Source: Akanthomyces muscarius (lineage: Eukaryota > Ascomycota > Sordariomycetes > Hypocreales > Cordycipitaceae). From it: 64,000 nucleotides of DNA. The notes under the pieces were generated by a model, which was not told the DNA's origin, did no database searches, and saw nothing but the letters and a program-made list of their open reading frames with translations. The position numbers were made by a program, and so were the translations under genes. Of the stretch, positions 13,901 to 22,449 are shown piece after piece (the stretch's first letter is position 1; each line of letters opens with the position of its first letter). The stretch is taken from the NCBI RefSeq assembly GCF_028009165.1, contig NC_079243.1, positions 1,798,001-1,862,000 of the forward strand. Direction: 5' to 3'.

Positions 13901-14369
13901 GTGCGCGTCATCAGCCTGCGTGGCGAGGATCTGGATACCTTCTGCTGCGTACTCGCCCGTCTGAGCAATTTAGTATCAATCAGGTCCATTTTCAACCGCC
14001 TCGGAGACTTTTCCTATGACTGTTCAATCGTCCCATCTCGGTTCATCGACGCTAGAGTCTGACGGCGCGGAGTGTTTTGGCACAGGCACCACCCAAAAAA
14101 AGTCTCCGACAAGTCTCCACGACGGGGTATATCAGCGCCAAAAAATCGGCACTTGAGAGCCTCATTTACCTACACAACAAGCACAAATCTACAGCCGAAA
14201 ACCAACACATTATTGCAAGCAGACAGTTTTCTCGAAAATCAATCTTCCGTGACTCTGCTTGCTCTGTTCAGCCCTTTCTATGAGCTGGCTTAAACTCTTC
14301 ACTTCGCTCACAGTACTCCAAACCTCCCGAAACGTCACCTCTCCACTCGGAGACAATTTCGCCGACATC

Positions 14370-15405
14370 ATGTCCAGCTCTGCAGAAGTAAACCAACAGT
14401 ACTTCAAGTATGTAGATCAAGCGTAGCTACGCTATGACTTACGCAAGCCTCTCGGGCAGAACGGTCTTTCTCAACTTATGCCGTGCGCAATACGCACAAA
14501 GGCACAATTGGACAGATTGCTCACCTGCCGCTTACCCTATACACGAATTTGCAAATCGCTGACATGTGCTGAACAAAGCAAAATCGCCGCCGACTATGAC
14601 AAACGATTCGCGCCATTCTTGAATGAGATTAACGATGAGCTCCAAAGCCAGGCTGACTTTATTGGCATCAAGAAGGGCGCAAGGTTGCTCGATTACGCCT
14701 GCGGCACAGGTTTTGTCTCCAGCGTTCGTGACGCCTCACATTCCGCATCTTGTGATTCATCTTGACTGGTCTAACGTTTCTGGAAACGATAGTGCTTTTC
14801 AGACGTCATTGGACAGGCTGTCGGCGTAGACATTACCGAAAACATGATTGGTGCTTACAACGTCAAGGCCGCCAACGCGGTACGTCCTGCCCCCCCCCTG
14901 GTGGTACAACACGAACCAGTTACACAGAAAAGCATTCCGTCCAGGCTTTTTAGCTAACCCGAATTTCACTTTCTAGAATGTGCCGGAGGACCAGCGCAAG
15001 GCGTACCTCGGGAACCTGCTCAGCACCCCGCCGTCGCCGAGCCTCGACGGCTCGCTGTTCCGCGACTTCGACGTGGCGGGCGTCGGCATGGGATTCCACC
15101 ACTTTGAGGACACGACCCTGGCGGCGACGCGCCTGGCGGAGCGGCTCGTGCCCGGCGGCTCCCTCTTTGTTCTCGACTTCCTCCCGCACGGCGCGGACAC
15201 GCACTCGGGCCACGATGCCGTGCGCGGCGTGCACCACATGGGCTTCGATGAGGACAAGACACGCAGCATGTTTGAGGCAGCGGGCGCGGGGCGCGACTTT
15301 GCGTACAAGGAGCTCAGCTCAGTGATTGTGATGGAGAACACGCCGGAGCAGGGACAGACGCTGCGTCGCCGGCTCTTTCTGGCCAGAGGCACCAAGACTG
15401 CCTAA
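14370..15405 (+). CDS. Class I SAM-dependent methyltransferase (UbiE/Coq5-like)
   Basis: Four exons are proposed: 14370-14407, 14579-14727, 14803-14879 and 14977-15405 (230 aa). Motif I is LLDYACGTGF, followed by VGVDITENMI (post-I) and the later LVPGGSLFVLDF (motif III-like), the order seen in Rossmann-fold SAM methyltransferases. The N-terminus after splicing (YFNKIAADYDKRF) matches the usual start of these small fungal enzymes. Introns are 171, 75 and 97 bp. The donor of intron 2 is the least certain: GT at 14728 preserves frame and gives the normal spacing between motif I and VGVD, but 14711 and 14751 also keep frame. The substrate cannot be told from sequence. The 3' end faces the SHB17 gene 176 bp away. 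Confidence 0.82.
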
Positions 15406-15485
15406 AGAGGAACGGGGAATCGGAGGCAGTGGACGGCTGTTGCTAGGCGACTTGCATAACACAAGATGGACAATGTATTTTGAGT

Positions 15486-15541
15486 ATTGTTCTCTATATT
15501 AGATTCGGATAGTGATTTGGATTTTCGACATTGTTCTCTAT
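15486..15541. repeat. Short direct repeat between convergent genes
   Basis: The 12-base string ATTGTTCTCTAT occurs at 15486-15497 and 15530-15541, 44 bp apart, followed each time by similar AT-rich sequence. It lies between the stop codons of the methyltransferase and SHB17 genes, so it belongs to their 3' regions. Confidence 0.6.
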
Positions 15542-15581
15542 TATAGTCAAGGATGGTGTTTTGAATCAAGTCTAGATATAT

Positions 15582-17200
15582 CTACTCGTCACCGACGACG
15601 AAAGCGCCGCCGAGCAGAATGGCGGGCTCATCAATACTGTGATGCTCGTAGCTGCGATTGAGTTGTCAGTAGCTGCGTACCGATCTCAGTCAAGTCTGAA
15701 TGGCATCTGCTCACCTCAGTGTACCAACACCGCCCGCCTCGAGCAAAAACGTCGGCCCAGCGTCCAGTTCACTGCGACTCCATCGCAGCGCTAGCGCACG
15801 CAGAATATGACCATGCGCGACAATCAGCACGTTGCCCGTGGCCGTCGGATCCGGATGCGTCTTCTCCAGCACCGGACGGTGGTACTTTTCCCGAATCTCG
15901 TCAATCAGCCTATCGAGCCTCCTCGTCACGTCCTGCGGGCTCCTGTCGCTGCGGGTCAGATTTGCAAGCAAGGATGTGTGGCGGGTGGTTAGGAACGGGA
16001 TCTTGTGCGGAACAAACTCACTCGCCGCCCGGGCAGCCGTCGTGCCAAATGTCCCAGCGTCCGCTGCCGCCTTGGTCGAGGCCCTGGCTCGCGCGCAGCT
16101 TGCGAATCTCGGGGCTGGTGACACCCTCGTAGTCGCCGTAGTCCCACTCTTGGATGTCGTCGGTGACTTGGACGCCGGCGGCGCACTCGAGGCCCACGCA
16201 TGAGTTGGAGCCGTGCGGCTTCCAGGGCAGGATGCCGTCTGGAAGGCCGAGGTTGAGGAGCTCAAAGGTGCGCTGGGCGCGCTTCCGGGGAGATACATAG
16301 CTGTCCGAAAAGGAACGAGATCAGTTTCTGTTCTTTTTCTGTTCTTCTTGTTTCACCACCGCATCGCGAAAAAGCAATTTTTTTTTGGACATTTCCATGA
16401 CACGTTTACCCGACTGCACGGTACACCAAGAGGAAAGAGATGACACAAGAACTTTTGGAAAGGTCTCATTGATGATCCGATTCGCACTGGGACTGGCCAG
16501 CGGCAGTGTCTCGGGCACGGAAGAAAAAAGTGAGGCAGACATGGGGGACACCACGGCTGGGGAGAAGAAGGCAGCATGGACCGCTGCGGTGCAGTGATGG
16601 CCTGCAAACAAGAAGCAAGGAGAATGATTTTGTCCAATGGGTGTGCTTTTGCTGCTGGTCTATCCCATGTGGCGCCTGCGTGTCTCACACGACCGTTGTG
16701 CGCCTGGGGCAGCGGACGGGAGGGAGGGATTCCCACGAGAGAGAGAGGGACGGTCCATGCCGTGTCTCTGATGCGCTTCCACCGTCCGGGATCAGGGTAG
16801 AATATCTCGTCACCGCACGGGGCAGGGCAAGGTATAAAGTGACACACACGCCCCCCCTTGTTTCGTTGCACAGCATGATGGGATCAAGAGACAGGTTGAC
16901 AACGATGAAGGGGTGTGTGCGCGCATCGCACAGGGGTATTGGAAAAGGACTCGGTGTAACGAAGCAAAAAAAGAAGAGGCCCGGAACAAAAGGACACGAC
17001 GTCAGAAAAAAAAATACTCACATGTGGTCGAGCTTGCTGGGCACAATCAGGCGATCCGGCCCAACCATGGCCTTGCCCGTGGCCAGGACGCGCTTCTCGC
17101 CGTTGGCAGTGAGCGGGATGTCGGTGCGGCCCGTATGCCTGCCGCTCAGCGACCACTCGGTCTCGCCGTGGCGGACGATGAAGACTTTGGGCGTCGGCAT
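15582..17200 (-). CDS. SHB17: Sedoheptulose-1,7-bisphosphatase, histidine phosphatase fold
   Basis: Four coding exons (17200-17022, 16300-16022, 15942-15715 and 15651-15582) give 251 aa. The protein opens with the phosphatase signature [10 protein letters not shown] (phospho-acceptor His at about residue 11) and [12 protein letters not shown], continues with [11 protein letters not shown] and EWDYGDYEG, has the second catalytic His in VAHGHILR, and ends with [17 protein letters not shown]. The order and wording match yeast Shb17, which hydrolyses sedoheptulose-1,7-bisphosphate to feed riboneogenesis in the cytosol. ATG 17200 was chosen because the residues before RHGE fit the family. A TTGCAG acceptor-like site lies three bases upstream of it, so a 5' UTR intron or an extra upstream exon is possible. 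Intron 2 (16301-17021) is 721 bp, far longer than any other intron here. Confidence 0.92.
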
Positions 17201-18144
17201 AGTCTGCAAGGGGGTGGGTGTGTGTGTGTGTGCTGTGCCGGTATGGTGCGTGTGCAGGGGCCGGACGACTTTGTTTGCGCAACAATGGACCGAGACAAAA
17301 AACCGTCGACGAGTTGGCGGAGAAGAAGCAAAGATGCGTCGGGTTGAAAGAAATGTCCTAGGTGGAAATGTGTTGTTTATGTTGGAGGTTGGAGATTTGA
17401 CACTTGCCTGAATGTGAATGTGCAGTGTTTTGTGAGCGATATTCGGAAATTTCGGGGCCCAATTGTTCTTGCGGCTTGGATGACATCAGATTGCCCGCGC
17501 GCCGCGCCCGAGCCTCGATCGGGCTTTATAGTGTTGAGCGGGGGAGATGAATAGAAAGCGACGGCGAGACGGGCAGCAAAGCTCGCTGGCCTATCAGTGG
17601 AAAATGCATCCACCCCGGAGGCTATGCCGGCGCTAGAGGCCCGGAGCGACCGGCGGAGAGGGCTGCTGCAAGGTGGTGATGGCGCGACAAGATACCATGG
17701 AGGTTTTTTTTTTTTTTCTCTTTTCTTTTTTTCAGACTTGCACACTGCTAGCTCGATGTCTGATGACTGACTGAGTATAGGAGGCAAAAGAGGCTGCCCA
17801 GGCTGCGGTAGGCGGCTGACACTGAGGTGGTGGAGGGGTCCCAGCCGTTCACTATATTGTCACAACAGCTCCGTTTGTAGATGCATTTACTCAAGGCGTT
17901 TTTCTCCATTTAAATCTGCATGTTAACATTTTTGTCCAAAGCTTCTTTCAGCCAAAATATCCCGTCCATCTCCCGAGTCTAGCGACCCTTCGGAGCCATT
18001 GCTGCAGCGTCATGGTATCGACGAGCCCCAGCACCAAGAGGCACACGATAACATGCAAACGAGTCAGAATGATACGTCCGCCGCGTCTACGTGCATCCGG
18101 CTTGGCAAATTAGGGAATCAGCTCCAAACCATCTCCAAACCATC
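17201..18144. other. Promoter side of SHB17; no gene seen
   Basis: Contains a (TG)7 repeat at 17219-17232 and a 14-base T run at 17704-17717, plus short frames without recognisable domains. The region close to 17200 must contain the SHB17 promoter and leader. Confidence 0.55.
17219..17232. repeat. (TG)7 dinucleotide repeat
   Basis: Seven TG units lie just upstream of the SHB17 start codon. They read as (CA)7 on the coding strand, immediately before a C-rich stretch and a possible 3' splice site. Confidence 0.9.
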
Positions 18145-18843
18145 TCATCCGCCTCCGAGAAGCGCCTTCGTCGTAAGACGTACTGCCACATCGTGTCCCT
18201 CCTGCTGCTGCTGGCGCCGGCGAGCCACATCCACACGATTCGGCTGGCATTCGGCATGTTCTGAATGTCGGAGAGAACTTTTATGGAGAGAGAATAGTCC
18301 TTTACTGGACGACCTTTTACGTAGCGCGCCTTGTGGTGCAACTGCCATCGCGTATGTGCTTCTGAAATGGCCGACGAGATGGCCGACGAGATGGCCGCTG
18401 AATACAGTCGTGACGGGTGCCTTCTTGGGCAGTGCCACATGATATGCAGCGGTTTGCGGTGATTGGGCATGAACTCGAGCATATAATACGGGACAGACTC
18501 TGGCTGGGCATACTTTCGGCGGTTTTAGAGCCAGCCAGGTTGCCCGAAGCGGTACGTCGCCTTCAAACAGATCTGTGGCTTGCCCATGCTGATTGGGTTG
18601 TATAGGGAACAAGTCAAAGTCATCGATGCAGTTTATTTCTTCCAGGCTCTTCTGCGACCGGCAAGCTCGGTCATAATACTTGTCCAAATATTTTGAAGAC
18701 TTGCTAATCCCGCCTAGCCTTTTTACTTGCTCGAAATAATCTGGCCAGAAGACGCTGTAGTCAGAGTAAGCCAATCCTTGCACCTGTCCAGTGCCTCGGA
18801 TTCCTGACGCGAAAGACCATGGGGACGCTTTCTCTTGCAACAA
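18145..18843 (-). other. 232-codon open frame of unknown status
   Basis: A continuous minus-strand frame runs through this interval, but I recognise no domain. Its N-terminal half (with segments such as DYSVFWPDYFEQVKRLGG and LDKYYDRACRSQKSLEEIN) looks protein-like, whereas the C-terminal half is rich in Arg, Gln and Lys and crosses a 12-bp tandem repeat. It abuts an evident pseudogene, so a decayed gene fragment is the likeliest explanation. It could also be a chance open frame. Confidence 0.3.
18367..18397. repeat. 12-bp tandem repeat, about 2.6 copies
   Basis: The unit ATGGCCGACGAG is repeated twice in full and once in part, without mismatch in the shared bases. It lies in the decayed region upstream of the MFS relic. 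Confidence 0.9.
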
Positions 18844-19700
18844 CGCTCTTCACCGCAGCAATGATAAACTTCTTGCTGCCTAACTCACCTGCTGATTCTC
18901 GTTTTCTCACAGACCAAGACAAAGCCATCTTCGGGCAATTGCAGCACGACAACCAAACAGGACACATTTCTCTCATAGGCGCACGACGCAACTTATCGAA
19001 GCCATGTATGAATGAAAGACTGGCTGCTTGCGCTCCTCGCCGCCGCTGTGAAGATACCCTCGACGGGACTTTCGGCAGTCTTGCCTGCGATTCTGCCTAT
19101 CGACGATAGGATGCTGGCCAAACCATTAAGCTTCTTGTAGCTACCAATGTACCTCTTGGCGATGATGATTGCAACTATTTGCACAGTAAAACCACCAAAA
19201 AAGGGTAACGTTATTTTAGGGGCTCTGCATCCCGCCGGTCGTATTCCTTGCACTCACCCGCTGTGACTGACCACCAGCCCGTGGTCTTTCGGACAATGCC
19301 GGCTTTTTGCCTCGCAGGGCCTCAGTTGGCCATCAGTGCGTACCATACCTTCCTTTGCACACCCTTTCATCATCAATACGTCTGACTGTATGCGCAAGCT
19401 GCTTTGATCTACAGCTGGTCCGCCCAGAATGCCGCCGGCGACACCAAACGCCAGACACCCACTGCGCTCGTATTCATGGCCACGTCTGTCGGGAGACTGC
19501 TGGTCGTGGCTTATATCATGATGGCAGCCCACCGACCCGAGAGCCTTCGAAGTGAAGGCCAACTGCAGGGATCTGTTCATCGTGGCAGCTTGTCTCATCA
19601 TGGCGCTCATTTAGCATCTCAAGAAGCGCAATGCGGCGCGGGGCAGCGTGGACCGCAATAACAAGGACCTGGGCCTCGTCACGTACTTTCAGGAATACAA
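18819..19700 (+). pseudogene. Relic of a Dal5-family (allantoate permease-like) MFS transporter
   Basis: Three pieces of one transporter can be read. Piece A (about 18819-19090, plus strand) has FLLPNSPADSRFLTDQDKAI and DNQTG, typical of the central loop of Dal5-like carriers. It then continues as TQLIEAMYE and MKDWLLALLAAAVKIPSTGLSA only after frame changes and a stop. Piece C (about 19396-19700, plus) has LIYSWSAQNAAGDTKRQ, the conserved TM10-11 loop, then in another frame a C-terminal tail (LFIVAACLIMALI, stop, HLKKRNAARGS). Piece B, expected between them, reads on the minus strand (about 19215-19090) as TLPFFGGFTVQIVAIIIAKR. The N-terminal half is missing. With several frame breaks, stops and a probable internal inversion, the gene is not functional. 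The family normally imports allantoate, ureidosuccinate or related small anions across the plasma membrane. Confidence 0.75.
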
Positions 19701-20178
19701 CATACGGCTGGAATCGGCATCTGTAGAGGTCGCACAGCCTCCAGGGTGCTGTCAACGGGACAAATCTGGTTGCGACGGATGCGGAAAACCATGATTTTTT
19801 GTATGCCGAATAGGACATTGTATGGTCTGACCAAAAGTAGCCCGAGGCTGTACTTGTAAGTTACATTTTTAGAAACAATCTTTTAGATCGTCTTGCGTAA
19901 CGTGTTCCTAGCGCTGAATTTATTCTGGGGTGGACGCCACCGTTGACATTGACATGTGGAACCGGCTGATTAGGCTGATGTCGCGAGGCCGCATCGCGGG
20001 AAGCTTCTTCCGTCCCAATTCTTCCCCGCACTTTAATCTAAGCATGCAAAGTCGCTGCCACATAAAACGTGCTTGCGTGCTTCCCCGACAAAAACAATCC
20101 ACCCAAGACCGCTAGCCCAGTGTCTCCCGATCCGACCTACAAGAAAAGACTCGTGTTTTACAGTTTCAGCATCGCAGA
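19701..20178. other. No gene seen
   Basis: Short unrelated open frames only. The last part should include the promoter of the small gene that starts at 20179. Confidence 0.5.
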
Positions 20179-20790
20179 ATGTCCACGCTGGAATTCCTCC
20201 CTCTGCGTCGCCGCGAGACGCTCGAGGGCAAGCAGAATGCCGCGCGCGAGGTTCTCTCCGACGGCGTCAGGATGGGTCCCTCGCAGCAGGCCGAAGGCAT
20301 TTTCTCATATGGCCTCTCGCCAGCCTGTGCGCACTACCTCGACATTGCGCTCTCAGAGAAGGTAGTTATACTGCACCACCGCATTTACCCCTTGTGTGCG
20401 CGCGCGCGCCGAGGCTTGTGCTTACACAACTGACACACAAAAAACTAGGCCGAGGAGCTTAATGCCTGGGCGAGCAAGCTCGGCAAGCGCATCACCAGCA
20501 CCACCATCCTCGACAAGCACCCAGAGACGTTTCGCCTCGAGGAGAAGCACCCGATGCCGACACCGGCCGACTGCGTGGCCGTGGTCCTGCCGCTGTCGGG
20601 GGCTGCCGTTGAGGTTGAGGGCAGCAGGGCGGAAGGGGAGGCAGGAGGAGAGGGGGTATGCGCGACATGGGAGCCCGAGACGGCCATGATTGTGGCTGCC
20701 GAACAGGCGTTTTCGGTGGTGGCGGGCAGGACGCACTTTGTCTATGTGCTGGTCAGGATGGAAGCTACCCAGTCAGAGCGAGAGGGGTAG
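20179..20790 (+). CDS. Hypothetical protein, 174 aa
   Basis: Two exons (20179-20361 and 20449-20790) are joined over an 87-bp GT..AG intron, with CTGAC before the acceptor. The product begins MSTLEFLPLRRRETLEGKQ, has a mixed alpha-rich middle (AEELNAWASKLGKRITST) and a segment rich in Glu and Gly at about residues 125-140. No signal peptide, transmembrane span or known motif is visible. Third-position G/C use fits a real gene. I do not recognise the family. It lies between the MFS relic and the CC-F-S-D repeat gene, its stop being about 340 bp from the stop of the latter on the opposite strand. Confidence 0.65.
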
Positions 20791-21130
20791 TATTAAAGGG
20801 CGAAAAGAGTAATGTGTGTTTGTATTCTTTATGTATAGCCAGAGACGAGCAAGAGCACCAGTCAATAAATTTGCAATCACATCTCGTTGTACTCTGACTT
20901 TATGTTATTCAGGTTTCTCAAGTATCTCCTAGACTAGAGGAGATATAGGGACAATGATGTTTAAGGCCCCTGCCGTGGGAACCACTGCAGTTAATCAGAA
21001 TGATGGATAATTTTGTTCCGCTCAATCAACATCAACAAGGAACAAACAGAACGTTGAGAGAGAGATATATATACACGATGGTAGTACATGCAAACGCCGA
21101 GCCAAAAAATAAATAAATACAAATTCAAAA
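20791..21130. other. Intergenic region between convergent genes
   Basis: AT-rich sequence with no open frame of note. It holds the 3' regions of the hypothetical gene (plus) and the repeat protein gene (minus). Confidence 0.6.
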
Positions 21131-21796
21131 TCAGCAAAATCCTTTAAACAGTGTCCCAAAGGACGGAACTGGCTTCCATCTCTCCCCAGGCGCCGTGCCA
21201 CTGAAACAGCAGGAGCCATTGTCCGAGAAGCAGCAGCCGCCGTTGTCCGAAAAACAGCACGCTCCGCGATCCGAGAAGCAGCAGGCGTCGCGATCCGAGA
21301 AGCAGCAGGCGTCGCGGTCGGAGAAGCAGCACGCATCGCGGTCGGAGAAGAGGCAGCCGCCGCGGCGCGAGCAGCACGCGCCCGTCTCGTTGTCGTGCTT
21401 GGCCCAGTACCCGCTGGCGTCCTTTTCCTCCCACGTCATCTTTGCCGTGCGCTGGTATCCGGAGGCGGCGGCGGCGCTGTCGTCGGACTTGTCCGTGCTG
21501 CGGCTCGTCCGGCGGACCATGGCGGCCGACTCATCGCCGTGCGTGCTGCTGGTGGTGGTGGTGCTGGCGTCGTCGGGGGATGCAGCGACGACGGCAGCGG
21601 CGGTGGTGGAGTTGTGGTGGTGGTGGAGAGAGGCTTCGTATGGAGGAGGCAGGTCTTGTAGCTCGTGGGCTGCTGCACTGTCGAGCTCTTCGGCCTCGGA
21701 GGGCACGGTCTGGCGATGGCCAGACTGGCTGGACGCGACGGTCCGTAGCGAGTAGGCGGCGGCGGGCGGCTCGCCCTTGAAGTCATTGACGACCAT
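21131..21796 (-). CDS. Protein with C-terminal CC-F-S-D octapeptide repeats
   Basis: The frame from ATG 21796 encodes 221 aa. The N-terminal two thirds are low-complexity, rich in Ala, Ser, Thr, Asp and His (a HHHH run), with a PPPYEA sequence that fits a PY motif for WW-domain binding. A short ordered-looking segment (KMTWEEKDASGYWAKHD) precedes seven tandem octapeptides of the form [GAS]-C-[CL]-F-S-[DG]-x-x at about residues 145-200, then a tail ending TLFKGFC. There is no signal peptide, so if made it is intracellular. Paired cysteines every eight residues suggest metal binding or palmitoylation, but both are inference. The frame stays open through 24-bp repeats, as expected for coding sequence. 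The frame extends 26 codons upstream without an ATG, so an upstream exon is possible. Confidence 0.62.
   Translation of the reverse strand: MVVNDFKGEPPAAAYSLRTVASSQSGHRQTVPSEAEELDSAAAHELQDLPPPYEASLHHHHNSTTAAAVVAASPDDASTTTTSSTHGDESAAMVRRTSRSTDKSDDSAAAASGYQRTAKMTWEEKDASGYWAKHDNETGACCSRRGGCLFSDRDACCFSDRDACCFSDRDACCFSDRGACCFSDNGGCCFSDNGSCCFSGTAPGERWKPVPSFGTLFKGFC
21202..21380. repeat. 24-bp tandem repeat, seven units (coding)
   Basis: Seven units of 24 bp begin with GAGAAGCAG-like sequence at 21225, 21249, 21273, 21297, 21321, 21345 and 21369. Each encodes one CC-F-S-D octapeptide on the minus strand. Central units are nearly identical and the outer ones more diverged, a pattern expected from repeat expansion in the middle. 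Confidence 0.9.
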
Positions 21797-22449
21797 TGTG
21801 ACGGAGGCGTAAAAGGGGACGGTGCCCTGACGGTATTGTGTGATTTTGCCCGGGGATGTTGGATCTACGGACAACAGCCTTGCGGGGCAAGAGGCGATCT
21901 TTTAACAATCAACGTCCCTGTCTTGTCCCCGCCTCGACAAGGCTGCCGGGGGGGCCCCAATGACGTGGAGCGGGCTGATCAAGGCTGGTGCGGGAGCTGA
22001 ACCCGGGGGTTGCGTAACGCCTGTCGCAAGCTAGTCGTAAGCAGTCCAACAAGGGAATAATGCACTAACGTAGTTTGTTGACTGTGAACGCGGCGGCCGC
22101 CCAAGGAGAGTAGAGCAGCCTCCATTGCCAAAAGTTGGCCAATGATGCTTGCTGCTTGCCGAATACCGTCGCATCTCGGCCGTCGCACAGAAATACCCTT
22201 TTGCTGCCACATCGTAGTCAATTGACACCCTTGGTATCCGTAGTGTCAAAGCTATTGCTTCAAATGCGCGTTCATCTTAGGTACTAGTTAGCGCTCGAAT
22301 TTCCCCGTTTGCATGTATCCGAGGCTCAACGCTGAGGCTACAACGGTTACGACAACCGGTGCGGGGAATTCTCATCCTCATTAAAAACTCGAGCTTTCCC
22401 TCCCTGCCGTTTCTCATCAATTAGAGTTTCTACCCAACACCAAGCTGCG
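21797..22449. other. Divergent promoter region
   Basis: Separates the repeat protein (minus) from the TAP-like hydrolase (plus). It contains a short G-rich stretch near 21947-21955 but no recognisable gene. Confidence 0.55.

Larger units (their letters stand above)
3764..14369. other. 10.6-kb gene-free region upstream of the C6 regulator
   Basis: No open frame here has a recognisable domain or gives a believable spliced model. The frames found are short, overlap on both strands and lack a consistent codon bias. Composition is mixed rather than the AT-rich composition expected of heavily RIP-mutated repeats. Notable pieces are a 24-base G run (4271-4294), a GGCAAT-type short repeat at about 5818-5838 and a (TTC)9 microsatellite (10950-10976). 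It probably holds the promoter and leader of the minus-strand regulator and possibly non-coding transcripts. Nothing here proves either. Confidence 0.55.

Noticed and set aside
20396..20689. Arg-rich frame overlapping the hypothetical gene at 20179
   Set aside because: It is a shadow in another frame of the spliced 174-aa gene; its runs of Arg, Ala and Ser are typical of out-of-frame G/C-rich coding DNA.
21195..21755. Plus-strand frame across the CC-F-S-D repeats
   Set aside because: It reads as repeated EKQ and SRSEKQ, without domain or flanking signals; the minus-strand frame has an ordered segment and a clearer organisation. The choice is a judgement, not proof.
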